This document shows, one piece after another, positions 1 to 9,044 of a DNA stretch of 51,081 nt. Under the pieces are notes generated by a model. The model was not told where the DNA came from, made no database searches, and saw only the letters and a list, made by a program, of their open reading frames with translations. The first letter of the stretch is position 1. Every line of letters begins with the position of its first letter. The stretch lies in the NCBI GenBank assembly GCA_029779755.1, contig JAKOZZ010000116.1:1-51081 (forward strand). Reading direction: 5' to 3'. The translations under genes and the position numbers were made by a program. This DNA is from Pseudomonadota bacterium (GTDB lineage Bacteria; Pseudomonadota; Gammaproteobacteria; Burkholderiales; Burkholderiaceae_E).

Positions 1-185
1 TGCATGAACCGCGGACCGCGCCCTTCCGGACGGGCTGTGCGCGGCGTCCCCGGAAGGGTCGTCGGGGTTCGGATCCGGTGGCGCAGCAGGCGTTCGTCGG
101 TCCGTGCAGATCGGTCGTCGGCCCGGGGGGCTTCTTGAAAGCCCGCGTGCCGACACCAGATGGAGAACTCACCACGAGGTACGCC

Positions 186-431
186 ATGCAGATGATCTAC
201 AACAGCCCGAACTACTGCGTCGTCGAGTTCAAGGACATCGAGGGAAGCGAAGGCGGCTTCGAGATCGTCGACAAGACGGCACGCCGCGAGATCTTCATCG
301 ATGGCGTGATGGCCTCGCAGTTCCGCGTCGACGTGTCCGAACTCATCGAGGGCGAACCCTCGATCGAGGAGGTCGACGATTTCCTCAGCCAGTTCGAAGG
401 CCTGATGCAGCAGCCCGTGACGCTGCACTGA
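186..431 (+). CDS. DUF3567 family protein (81 aa), start trimmed from the ORF-track start at 78
   Basis: ORF MQMIYNSPNYCVVEFKDIEGSEGGFEIVDKTARREIFIDGVMASQFRVDVSELIEGEPSIEEVDDFLSQFEGLMQQPVTLH; resembles the small DUF3567 family common in Burkholderiales. Confidence 0.8.
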   Translation: MQMIYNSPNYCVVEFKDIEGSEGGFEIVDKTARREIFIDGVMASQFRVDVSELIEGEPSIEEVDDFLSQFEGLMQQPVTLH

Positions 432-451
432 CCACCGTCGGCGGCCGGCGA

Positions 452-844
452 CTACATCTGTTCCCAGGGCAGCCCGTCGAACCGCCAGCCGTTGCGCCTG
501 CCGCGCTGCCGGTGTTCGTCGAGGTCGCCCTCGAAGCCGTGCAGCACGTCGTACACCTGCCGGAACCCGGCCTCCTCGAGCGCCTTGCAGGCATCGACCG
601 AACGGCGGCCGCTGCGGCAGATCACCACCACCGGGCGGTCGTACGCATGCCCGGCCAGACTGCGGACCTCGTCGACGAACCGGGGGTTCGGTGTCCATTC
701 GGGCCCTTCGAGCAGCGCGACGTGGATCGCGCCGACCGGGTGACCGACGAAGAAGAATTCGGCGTCGGTGCGGCAGTCGACGAACAGGGCGTCGGGGGTG
801 CACTGCAGGAACGCGTGGGCTTCGCGGGGCGTCAGGTGCTGCAT
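452..844 (-). CDS. Rhodanese-like domain protein (130 aa)
   Basis: LFVDCRTDAEFFFVGHPVGAIHVALLEG... VVVICRSGRRSVDACKALEEAGF: rhodanese fold with CRSGRR active-site loop. Confidence 0.9.
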   Translation of the reverse strand: MQHLTPREAHAFLQCTPDALFVDCRTDAEFFFVGHPVGAIHVALLEGPEWTPNPRFVDEVRSLAGHAYDRPVVVICRSGRRSVDACKALEEAGFRQVYDVLHGFEGDLDEHRQRGRRNGWRFDGLPWEQM

Positions 845-845
845 G

Positions 846-2165
846 TCAGTTCATGGCTCGGACGAGGGTCAGCGACAGGGCGGGGAACGCGAGCAGCAGC
901 GCCGTGCGGATGACGTCGCTGATCAGGAACGGCACCACGCCCCGGTAACTCTCGCCGATCGGTGTCTGCCGGTCGATGCCGTTGATCACGTAGACGTTCA
1001 GGCCCACGGGCGGTGCGATCAGTCCGATCTCGACCACCATCAGGATGAGGATGCCGAACCAGATCGCCTGCTCGTCGGGCGCCAGGCCGAGGTCGAGCCC
1101 CATCACCAGCGGAAAGAAGATGGGCACCGTCAGCAGGATCATCGACAGCTCGTCCATCACGCAGCCCAGCAGCACGTAGAACACGAGGATCAGCACGATC
1201 ACCGCCATCGGCGGCAGGCTCAGCGCCGACACCGCGCCGGCCAGCTGGTTGGGCGCCTGCGACAGGGCCAGCGCCGAGTTCAGCATGTCGGCCCCCAGGA
1301 AGATCATGAAGATCATCGCCGAGGCCTCGGCCGTGCCGTAGAACGCCTGCATCACCTTCGCGCGGTCGAGCTCGCCGCGCACCAGCGCGGTCAGGAAGGT
1401 GGCCGCGGCGCCGACCGCGGCGCCTTCGGTGGGCGTGAACACGCCACCGTAGATGCCGCCGAACACGATCAGGAAGATCGCCAGCACCGGCAGCACGCCC
1501 GCCACGCTCGACCACAGGGCTGCGCGGTCGACCGCGTCGTGCTCGGGCGCCTGGCCGGGCACCAGGCGCACGTACAGGCCGATCGCCACCAGGTAGCCCA
1601 GCATCGCGATCAGGCCCGGGATGAACGCCGCCGCGAACAGCTTGGCGATGTTCTGCTCGGTGAGGATCGCGTACACCACCAGCACCACCGACGGCGGGAT
1701 CAGGATGCCGAGCGTGCCGCCGGCGGCGACGGTCGCGGTGGCCAGGCGGCCCGAATACCCGTGCCGACGCATCTCGGGCAGGGCCACCGATCCGATGGTC
1801 GCGGCCGTGGCCACCGACGAGCCGCACACCGACCCGAAGGCCGCGCAGGCGAGCACGGCCGCCATCGCGAGACCGCCGCGGAAGCGGCCGAGCACGGTGG
1901 CGCCGAAGCGGAAGAGCGCGCGCGACAGTCCGCCCTGCGTCGCGAACTGCCCCATCAGCAGGAACAGCGGGATCACCGACAGGTCGTAGCTGGAGAAGCG
2001 GGCGTAGGTGTAGGTCTTCAGGTGGCTCATCGCCGGCAGCCAGCCGGCCAGCGCGAGGTAGCCCGCGAGGCCGGCGACGAACATCGCCACCGCGATCGGG
2101 ATGCGCACCGCCATCAGCGCGAGCATCAGCACGAACAGCGACGCGGCGATCGTCAGCGGGCCCAT
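846..2165 (-). CDS. dctM: TRAP transporter large permease, DctM subunit
   Basis: 439 aa, highly hydrophobic; FGSVCGSSVATAATIGSVALPEMRRHGY and LGILIPPSVVLVVYAILTEQNIAKLFAAAFIPG are typical DctM motifs. Confidence 0.93.
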   Translation of the reverse strand: MGPLTIAASLFVLMLALMAVRIPIAVAMFVAGLAGYLALAGWLPAMSHLKTYTYARFSSYDLSVIPLFLLMGQFATQGGLSRALFRFGATVLGRFRGGLAMAAVLACAAFGSVCGSSVATAATIGSVALPEMRRHGYSGRLATATVAAGGTLGILIPPSVVLVVYAILTEQNIAKLFAAAFIPGLIAMLGYLVAIGLYVRLVPGQAPEHDAVDRAALWSSVAGVLPVLAIFLIVFGGIYGGVFTPTEGAAVGAAATFLTALVRGELDRAKVMQAFYGTAEASAMIFMIFLGADMLNSALALSQAPNQLAGAVSALSLPPMAVIVLILVFYVLLGCVMDELSMILLTVPIFFPLVMGLDLGLAPDEQAIWFGILILMVVEIGLIAPPVGLNVYVINGIDRQTPIGESYRGVVPFLISDVIRTALLLAFPALSLTLVRAMN

Positions 2166-2166
2166 G

Positions 2167-2655
2167 TCAGGACTCCCGCGCGTCGGGCTGGCCGCTGCGC
2201 CCGGTCACGCACATGTACAGCGCGATCGCCGCGGTGAGCGCCAGCGGGGGCAGCATCAGCGCATAGGCGACCCACTCGGGCCACTGCAGCAGCATCGTCG
2301 TGGCGCCGGACGACTTCTGATCGAGCGTGCCGACCGCGGTGCGCCACGTGATCACCGCCATCATCAGCGCGATCAGCAGCGCGCCCAGGCGGTCGAGCGC
2401 GCGCTGGCCGCGCGCCGACATCCGCGTGGTGAAGAAGTCGACGATGATGTTCGCGCGCCGCCACTGGCACAGCGGCAGGAACGCGGCGACGACGACCGCC
2501 ATGCCGTACTCGATCAGCTCGGTGTCGCCCGACAGCGGCGTGTCGAACAGCCATCGTCCGACGATGCTCGCCGTCGTCACCAGCGTGATCGCGACGACCA
2601 CCAGGCCGCCGAGGAGCGCGCAGACCCGCGCCAGCAGGTCGAGGAGGTTCCGCAT
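2167..2655 (-). CDS. dctQ: TRAP transporter small permease, DctQ subunit
   Basis: 162 aa, MRNLLDLLARVCALLGGLVVVAITLVTTASIVGRWLFDTPLSGDTELIEYGMAVVVAAFLPLCQWRRANIIVDFFT; adjacent to dctM. Confidence 0.88.
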   Translation of the reverse strand: MRNLLDLLARVCALLGGLVVVAITLVTTASIVGRWLFDTPLSGDTELIEYGMAVVVAAFLPLCQWRRANIIVDFFTTRMSARGQRALDRLGALLIALMMAVITWRTAVGTLDQKSSGATTMLLQWPEWVAYALMLPPLALTAAIALYMCVTGRSGQPDARES

Positions 2656-2681
2656 GACCGTCTCCCGTCGGGCGCACCGCG

Positions 2682-3881
2682 TCAGCGCGGTGCGGACCCC
2701 GCCTGCGCGCGCAGCAGTTCCTGCGCGTGATGGAACGCGGTGTTCGCGCACGGCACGCCGCAGTAGATCGCCGACATCAGCAGCAGCTCCTCGAGCTCGG
2801 CCTCGTCGAGCTCGGCCGCGAGCCCCTTGGCCACGTGCAGGCGGAACTCCTCCCACCGCCCGAGGGCCAGCGTCTGGGCGAGCACCAGCAGCCTGCGCGT
2901 GCGGTCGTCGAGCACCGGACGGGTCCAGATCTCGCCCCAGGCGTAGCGCGTGATCAAGTCCTGGAACCCGGCGGTGAACGGCTCGGCGCGGGCCAGCCGT
3001 TCCTCGACGTACGCGGGGCCGAGCACCTCCTTGCGCCGTGCCAGGCCTGCATCGTGGCGCAGCGTGTCGTGCGTGTGGCGCGATGCCGGCAGCGCCGGCC
3101 GGGCGCTGCCCTGCAGGAAGCGCACCACCAGGTCGACGAAGCGGCCGGGGCGCTCGGAGTGTGAGAAGTGCGCGGTCGGGAGCTCGACGATCGACGCACC
3201 CGGAATCGCCTGCGCGATCCGGTGGCCGTGGTCGGGCGGGGTCGCGGGGTCGAAGCTGCCCGCGATCACCAGGGTGGCCGCACGGATCGACGGCAGGTGC
3301 GGCATCAGCGCCATGTCGCGGATCGCCGCGCAGCAGCCCGTGTAGCCGCCGGGATCGGTCTGCAGCAGGGTCTCGCGCACCGTCGCGTAGTGCGGCGTGG
3401 CGCGCGCGATGTAGCCCGGCGTGAAGAACCGCCCCAGCACCGCGTCGGCCACCGCCGCCATGCCGTCGCGCCGGATCGCGGCGATGCGCGCGTCGTAGAC
3501 GGTCGGGTCGACGGTGGCCGAGGTGTTGGCGAGCACGAGGCGGTCGACCCGCTCGGGCGCATGCGCTGCGATCCACATGCCGGTCATGCCGCCGAGCGAC
3601 ACCCCCGCGAAGTGGAAGCGGGCGGCGCCCGCGGCGTCGGCCACCGCGAGTGCGTCGCGTCCGAGCCGCTCCAGCGTGTAGTCGCCGGCCGGCGCGTCGG
3701 ACGCGCCGTGGCCGCGCGTGTCCATCCGGATCACCCGGAACGCGCGTACGAGTCCGTCGAGCACCGGCGCCCACATCGCATGGTCGGAGCCGAGCGAATT
3801 CACCAGCAGCAGCGCAGGGTTCTCGGGGCGGCCGTCGACCCGCCAGTAGATGCGGGCGCCGTCACAGTGCACGAAAGGCAT
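2682..3881 (-). CDS. pcaL: Bifunctional 3-oxoadipate enol-lactonase / 4-carboxymuconolactone decarboxylase fusion (PcaD-PcaC, 'PcaL' type)
   Basis: 399 aa; N-terminal alpha/beta hydrolase (GVSLGGMTGMWIA) followed by a carboxymuconolactone decarboxylase domain (LTRYAWGEIWTRPVLDD..., HVAKGLAAELDEAELEELLLMSAIYCGVPCANTAFHHAQE). Confidence 0.92.
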   Translation of the reverse strand: MPFVHCDGARIYWRVDGRPENPALLLVNSLGSDHAMWAPVLDGLVRAFRVIRMDTRGHGASDAPAGDYTLERLGRDALAVADAAGAARFHFAGVSLGGMTGMWIAAHAPERVDRLVLANTSATVDPTVYDARIAAIRRDGMAAVADAVLGRFFTPGYIARATPHYATVRETLLQTDPGGYTGCCAAIRDMALMPHLPSIRAATLVIAGSFDPATPPDHGHRIAQAIPGASIVELPTAHFSHSERPGRFVDLVVRFLQGSARPALPASRHTHDTLRHDAGLARRKEVLGPAYVEERLARAEPFTAGFQDLITRYAWGEIWTRPVLDDRTRRLLVLAQTLALGRWEEFRLHVAKGLAAELDEAELEELLLMSAIYCGVPCANTAFHHAQELLRAQAGSAPR

Positions 3882-3941
3882 GAAGGGGTCTCCGTCAGGT
3901 GGGCCTGGAGGGCCGGGCGGTGCGCACGGCGGCGTGCGCCG

Positions 3942-5309
3942 TCACGCGGGTTGCCCGCGCGGGCGTGCGGCCCATGCGGCGAGGGTGCGGTCGACCATCG
4001 CATCGGCCGCGCCGGGCGCGGGGGCGGTGAAGAGCGCATCGAGCACGCGCGGGTCCAGCGCGCCGCTGATGCGCGGGTCGGCCGCCGCGGCGTCGCGCAG
4101 CGATCCGCCGCGGGCCTGCGCCGCCGCGCAGGCGGCCTCGGCGAGCGACTGCGCCGCGCCGCGCCCGAGGGCGGGCGCCAGCGCCGTGGCCAGCGCCTCG
4201 GCGAACACGAAGCCGCGCTGTGCATCGAGGTTGCGCTGCATCGCCGCGGGCGCGACCCGCAGGCCCGCGATCACCTCGAGCACGGCGTCGCCTGCGCTGC
4301 CGGCCGCGTCGAACAGGTCGGCCACCAGGAACACGGTGTTCTGCCAGCCGCCGAGGCCGCGCTCGTGCTCGCTCGGGAGCGTCGCGAACAGGGCGGCGGC
4401 CAGGCCCGAGGCGCGCGGCGCGGCTTCCGCGGCCAGCATGGCCCCGACCGGGTTGCGCTTGTGCGGCATCGCCGACGACCCCCCGCGCCCGGCGGCGGTC
4501 GGCTCGAAGGCTTCGCCCACCTCCGGCTGCATCAGCAGCGCGACGTCGCGGCCGATCTTGGCCAGCGCGCCGGTCAGGATCGCGAGTTCGGCGCCCAGCC
4601 GTGCCAGCCGGTCGCGTGCACCGTGCCAGCTGGCGTCGGGCAGCGACAGGCCGAGTCCGGCGGCCAGCCGCTGCGCGACCGCGTCGCCGTGCGGGCCGAG
4701 GGCCGCCAGCGTGCCGGCGGCGCCGCCGAACTGCAGCACGGCGGCCTCGCGCAGCGCCCGCGCCAGCCCGTCGGCGCCGCGATGGACGAGCCCCAGCCAG
4801 CACGCCGCCTTCCAGCCGAACGTGATCGGCACGGCCGGCTGCAGCAGCGTGCGGCCGAGCATCGGGGTGGCCCGGTGCGCGCGGGCGAGCGCGGCGAGCG
4901 CGTCGCCCAGCGCATGCAGCAGGTCGGCCAGCGCCGCGCCGGCCGCGCCCGCCTGCAGCACGAGGGCGGTGTCGACCACGTCCTGGCTGGTGGCGCCGAA
5001 GTGCACGAACCCCGCCGCCTGCGCATCGCGTGCGGCCACCGCCTCGGTGAGCCCCTGGACGAGCGGGATCGCCAGGGTGCTGGCGGGCCGCGCGGCGCGC
5101 GCGAGGGCACCGGGGTCGGGGCGGTGCTCGGCGCAGACGGCCGCGATCGTCTGCGCCGCCGCGGCGGGGACGAGCCCGCAGTCGGCCTGGGCGGCCGCCA
5201 GCGCCGCCTCGAAGCGCAGCATCGCGCCGATCAGCGCGTCATCGGTGAATGGGGCGGCGACCGACGGGCATCGCAGCCAGTCGCGCAGCCCGCCGGAGCG
5301 TTCGGTCAT
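3942..5309 (-). CDS. pcaB: 3-carboxy-cis,cis-muconate cycloisomerase
   Basis: 455 aa; fumarase/aspartase superfamily signature GSSAMPHKRNPVGA and PSEHERGLGGWQ; adjacent to pcaD/C fusion. Confidence 0.92.
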   Translation of the reverse strand: MTERSGGLRDWLRCPSVAAPFTDDALIGAMLRFEAALAAAQADCGLVPAAAAQTIAAVCAEHRPDPGALARAARPASTLAIPLVQGLTEAVAARDAQAAGFVHFGATSQDVVDTALVLQAGAAGAALADLLHALGDALAALARAHRATPMLGRTLLQPAVPITFGWKAACWLGLVHRGADGLARALREAAVLQFGGAAGTLAALGPHGDAVAQRLAAGLGLSLPDASWHGARDRLARLGAELAILTGALAKIGRDVALLMQPEVGEAFEPTAAGRGGSSAMPHKRNPVGAMLAAEAAPRASGLAAALFATLPSEHERGLGGWQNTVFLVADLFDAAGSAGDAVLEVIAGLRVAPAAMQRNLDAQRGFVFAEALATALAPALGRGAAQSLAEAACAAAQARGGSLRDAAAADPRISGALDPRVLDALFTAPAPGAADAMVDRTLAAWAARPRGQPA

Positions 5310-5333
5310 GGGCGTCCAGTCTAACCAATCGAC

Positions 5334-5375
5334 GCGGGCGCGCCCTGCACTCGGTGCGGGCGCGCCCTACACTCG
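5334..5375. repeat. Two 20-bp direct repeats, GCGGGCGCGCCCT(G/A)CACTCG, 22-bp period
   Basis: 5334-5353 GCGGGCGCGCCCTGCACTCG and 5356-5375 GCGGGCGCGCCCTACACTCG; one mismatch; each contains the 10-bp palindrome GGGCGCGCCC. Confidence 0.85.
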
Positions 5376-5525
5376 TGCCTGGGCATGCGCGCCCCACCGG
5401 GTAAGCGCGCATTGACGCCGCCGGCGTCCGCTCGCAACAGTGACCGTCCGATCCTTCCGGCCGATCGTGGCGCGCCGCGCCCCGGTGCAGGCCGCGTCGG
5501 GCGACACCTTCCAAGGAGACCGACG

Positions 5526-6563
5526 ATGACCTTCCGACACCTCGTGGCGGCCACCGGCCTGGCAGTCGCGGCACTTGCCGCGACCGGCTCGGCCTGGGCG
5601 CAGACCGTCACGCTGAAGTTCCACACCTTCATGCCGCCCGCCTCGGCGGTGTGGAAGGACATGCACAACGCGTGGATGGACAAGGTCGAGAAGGATTCCG
5701 GCGGCCGGATCCGGTTCGAGCGCTACCCCGCGATGCAGCTCGGCGGCACGCCGGCGAACCTGTTCGACCAGGTGCGCGACGGCGTGTCCGACGTCACCTG
5801 GACGCTGCCGGGCAACACCCCGGGCCGCTTCCCCCGCACCGAGGCGTTCGAGCTGCCGTTCATGATGACCAACGCCGAGGCCACGTCGCGCGCGTTCTGG
5901 GAGTACGTGCAGACCTACGCGAAGGACGAGTACAGGGACGTCCACCTGATCGCGCTGCAGGTGCACGGGCCCGGGCTGATCCACACGAAGGACCGGCAGG
6001 TGAAGTCGATCGACGATCTCAAGGGGCTCAAGGTGCGTGCGCCCACGCGGCAGACGACCAAGCTGATGGCCTCGCTCGGGGCCACGCCGGTGGGCATGCC
6101 GCTGCCGCAGATTCCCGACGCCCTGTCCAAGGGGGTGATCAACGGCGCCGTGATCCCGTGGGAGGTGGTGCCGTCGGTGAAGGTGCACGAGCTGGCGAAG
6201 TTCCACGCCGAATTCGATCCGAAACTGCCGGCGCTCTACACGACCACGTTCGTGATGGCGATGAACAAGGCGAAGTACGACGCACTGCCGCCCGACCTGA
6301 AGAAGGTGATCGACGCCAACTCCGGCATCGAGACCTCCGCCTGGCTCGGCAAGGTCCAGGAAGGCAACGACCCGCCCGGACGCAAGGCGGCGGAGGACCG
6401 CAGGAACACGATCACCCGGCTGACGATGGCCGACTACGAGGCGTTCCGCCGGGCCTCCGACCTCGTCGACGACGAGTGGGTGAAGGAGATGAACGGCAAG
6501 GGCTTCAACGGCAAGCAGCTGCTGGATGCCGCCAAGGGACTGATCCAGAAGCACACGAAGTAG
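5526..6563 (+). CDS. dctP: TRAP transporter substrate-binding protein, DctP family
   Basis: 345 aa with signal peptide MTFRHLVAATGLAVAALAATGSAWAQ; VTLKFHTFMPPASAVWKDMHNAW; RBS-like AAGGAG at about 5513; ORF track start at 5385 is too early. Confidence 0.92.
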   Translation: MTFRHLVAATGLAVAALAATGSAWAQTVTLKFHTFMPPASAVWKDMHNAWMDKVEKDSGGRIRFERYPAMQLGGTPANLFDQVRDGVSDVTWTLPGNTPGRFPRTEAFELPFMMTNAEATSRAFWEYVQTYAKDEYRDVHLIALQVHGPGLIHTKDRQVKSIDDLKGLKVRAPTRQTTKLMASLGATPVGMPLPQIPDALSKGVINGAVIPWEVVPSVKVHELAKFHAEFDPKLPALYTTTFVMAMNKAKYDALPPDLKKVIDANSGIETSAWLGKVQEGNDPPGRKAAEDRRNTITRLTMADYEAFRRASDLVDDEWVKEMNGKGFNGKQLLDAAKGLIQKHTK

Positions 6564-6586
6564 ACCGTCGCGTCGGCGCGCATCCG

Positions 6587-6612
6587 AAAAGGCCGGCTTT
6601 TGCCGGCCTTTT
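6587..6612 (+). terminator. Intrinsic terminator downstream of dctP
   Basis: AAAAGGCCGGCttttGCCGGCCTTTT: GC stem with A/T flanks. Confidence 0.88.
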
Positions 6613-6767
6613 CCTTGGGCGTTGCCACCCTCGCGTCCGGGAGAATCCCGGGGGAACACTCTCCCGAGTACCGGGATCCCGTCATCGGATCCCCATCCTC
6701 CGGTCGCGCGGCAGGTCTGGCATCCGCCCCGTCGGCGCGCCGGATGCCACAGACAGGAGCGCGCCTG

Positions 6768-8906
6768 ATGACATCCCTCAAGCAACTGTTCGGGACGGCG
6801 ATCGCCGTCTTCCTCCTCTGCGCCAGCCTGCTGGCCGTCGCCCTGTTCAACATGGGGCGTGCCGACGACCAGGTCACGCAGGCCCAGGAGACGCGGTACC
6901 GCTCGTACCTGCTGGCCGACGAGCTGCGCCAGAGCTCGGACGACCTGACCCGCCTGGCGCGCACCTACGTGGTGACGGGCGACGCGATGTGGGAGAAGCA
7001 GTATCTCGAGGTGCTCGACATCCGCAACGGCCGTGCGCCCCGCCCGGCCGAGTACGAGAAGATCTACTGGGACTTCCGCGCCGCCGGCCAGGAGCCGCCG
7101 CGCGGCAAGGACGCCGCCGTGCCGCTGCAGCAGCTGATGAAGGACGCCGGCTTCACCGAGGCCGAGTTCGCCAAGCTCAAGGAGGCGCAGGCGAACTCCG
7201 ACGATCTGGTGCGCACCGAGACCGTCGCGATGAACATGGTCAAGGGGCAGTACGACGACGGCGCCGGCGGCTTCACGCGCAAGGACGAGCCCGACATGGC
7301 GCGCGCGCGCACGCTGCTGCACGACAAGGACTACCACCAGTTCAAGGCGCGCATCATGAAGCCGGTGGACGAGTTCCTGAGCCTGGTGGACCGGCGCACG
7401 CACGACGCCGTGGTGGCGGCCGAGGCGTCGCGTCGCGCCTGGTTCATGGGCGTGCTGGGCGCGGCGGCGCTGGTCTGCGCGGCGGCGATCCTCGCGCTCT
7501 GGTACACGCGCAGCTGGATCCTCGTGCGTGTGCAGGCAGCGCTGCGGGTGGCGCGCGCCGTCGCCGACGGCGACCTCACCGTCAAGGCGCCGGTGACGGC
7601 GCGCGACGAGATCGGTCAGATGCTCGCCGCGCTCGATTCGATGGGCGACAGCCTGACGCGGGTGGTGGGCCGGGTGCGCCAGAACGCCGACAGCGTCGCG
7701 ACCGCGTCCGCGCAGATCGCCCAGGGCAACCAGGACCTCAGCCAGCGCACCGAGATGCAGGCCAGCGCGCTGCAGGAGACGGCGGCGTCCATGGAGGAAC
7801 TCGGCGCCACCACGCGCCAGAACGCCGACAGCGCGCGGCAGGCGAGCGCACTGGCGCTGGAGGCCTCGACGGTGGCCGGGCGCGGCGGCGACGTGGTCGG
7901 CCAGGTGGTCGAGACCATGCGCGGCATCAACGACAGCTCCAAGAAGATCGCCGACATCATCAACGTGATCGACGGCATCGCCTTCCAGACGAACATCCTT
8001 GCGCTGAACGCCGCGGTGGAAGCCGCGCGCGCCGGAGAGCAGGGGCGCGGCTTCGCGGTGGTGGCCTCCGAGGTGCGCAGCCTCGCGCAGCGCAGCGCCG
8101 ACGCGGCCAAGGAGATCAAGGCGCTGATCACCGCGAGCGTGGAGCGCGTCGAGCACGGCACCGTGCTCGTCGACCAGGCCGGCGACACGATGCAGGAGAT
8201 CGTCGCGTCGATCCGCCGCGTGGCCGACATCGTCGGCGAGATCAGCAGCGCCAGCGAGGAGCAGACCACCGGGGTCGTGCAGGCCGGCGAGGCGATCTCG
8301 GCGATGGACCGCAACACGCAGCAGAATGCGGCGCTGGTCGAGGAGAGCGCCGCGGCCGCCGACAGCCTGCGACAGCAGGCGCAGCAGCTGGTCGAGGCGA
8401 TGTCCGTGTTCCGGATCGCGCACGAGGCGTCCCTGGGGGCGGCGTCGGGCTTCGCCGCCGCACCGACCGGCACGTCCCCGCCGGCGGCGGCCGGGGCCTC
8501 CGCGTCCCCGTCTGCGACCCGATCGACGTCTCCGAACGCTCCGGGATCACCGAACGTGCCGATGTCCCCGAGCACGTCCGCTTCCACCTCGAAGCCCGCT
8601 TCGACGCCGAAGGCCTCGACCGCGTCCGCCGCGTCGCCGCAGCCCCGGCCGGGCATCGAGACGACGGCCCCGGCGGCTGCGTCGACGGAGCGCACGCGCG
8701 CATCCGCTGCGACGGCGCCGTCCGAGCCGGCCGCGACCGCGGCGTGGGACGGCGCGGAACGCCGCGGCCCGGACCGTGCACGCAACGTCGTGCGTCCGGC
8801 GTTCGGCGCATCGGGGGGTGACGCGGCGTCGGGCGGCGCCCCGAAGGCGGCCGCGCAGCCGGCGCGCCGCACCGGCACCGACGACGACGACTGGGACGAG
8901 TTCTGA
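6768..8906 (+). CDS. Methyl-accepting chemotaxis protein with C-terminal CheR-type tether pentapeptide
   Basis: 712 aa; TM-periplasmic-TM, HAMP, signalling hairpin core ([60 protein letters not shown]), C-term ...[11 protein letters not shown]. Confidence 0.95.
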   Translation: MTSLKQLFGTAIAVFLLCASLLAVALFNMGRADDQVTQAQETRYRSYLLADELRQSSDDLTRLARTYVVTGDAMWEKQYLEVLDIRNGRAPRPAEYEKIYWDFRAAGQEPPRGKDAAVPLQQLMKDAGFTEAEFAKLKEAQANSDDLVRTETVAMNMVKGQYDDGAGGFTRKDEPDMARARTLLHDKDYHQFKARIMKPVDEFLSLVDRRTHDAVVAAEASRRAWFMGVLGAAALVCAAAILALWYTRSWILVRVQAALRVARAVADGDLTVKAPVTARDEIGQMLAALDSMGDSLTRVVGRVRQNADSVATASAQIAQGNQDLSQRTEMQASALQETAASMEELGATTRQNADSARQASALALEASTVAGRGGDVVGQVVETMRGINDSSKKIADIINVIDGIAFQTNILALNAAVEAARAGEQGRGFAVVASEVRSLAQRSADAAKEIKALITASVERVEHGTVLVDQAGDTMQEIVASIRRVADIVGEISSASEEQTTGVVQAGEAISAMDRNTQQNAALVEESAAAADSLRQQAQQLVEAMSVFRIAHEASLGAASGFAAAPTGTSPPAAAGASASPSATRSTSPNAPGSPNVPMSPSTSASTSKPASTPKASTASAASPQPRPGIETTAPAAASTERTRASAATAPSEPAATAAWDGAERRGPDRARNVVRPAFGASGGDAASGGAPKAAAQPARRTGTDDDDWDEF

Positions 8907-8915
8907 GCCGGGCGT

Positions 8916-8939
8916 GACGGCGCGCGATGCCGCGCCGTC
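8916..8939 (+). terminator. Stem-loop just after the MCP stop, candidate terminator (no T-tract)
   Basis: GACGGCGCG-cgatgc-CGCGCCGTC, perfect 9-bp stem, 9 nt after the stop codon. Confidence 0.5.
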
Positions 8940-8985
8940 GACGATCACCCGACGGCGATCAGCCCGACGGCGGACGACGACCGCC

Positions 8986-9028
8986 TTGACGGCGAAATTG
9001 GTTACTCACCATAATCAGTTTCGCCGTC
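8986..9028 (+). promoter_or_regulatory. Sigma-70-like promoter overlapped by an inverted repeat; candidate MarR autoregulatory operator
   Basis: TTGACG (8986-8991) - 18 bp - CATAAT (9010-9015); perfect 10-bp arms GACGGCGAAA (8988-8997) / TTTCGCCGTC (9019-9028). Confidence 0.8.
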
Positions 9029-9044
9029 TTCCGTCGAGTCGTCC

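Noticed and set aside
3168-5324. 718-aa plus-strand ORF opposite pcaL/pcaB
   Set aside because: Antisense of two confident catabolic genes; Arg/Gly-rich.
6613-6767. Riboswitch or small RNA in the dctP-MCP spacer
   Set aside because: Some short palindromes (CCCGGG, GGATCC) but no stable conserved-looking architecture that I could support.
5367-8423. 1018-aa minus-strand ORF opposite dctP and the MCP
   Set aside because: Crosses the dctP terminator and two confident genes; His/Arg/Val-rich antisense frame.
5651-8821. 1056-aa plus-strand ORF overlapping dctP and MCP
   Set aside because: Reads through an intrinsic terminator and is out of frame with both genes; low-complexity Arg/Gly composition.
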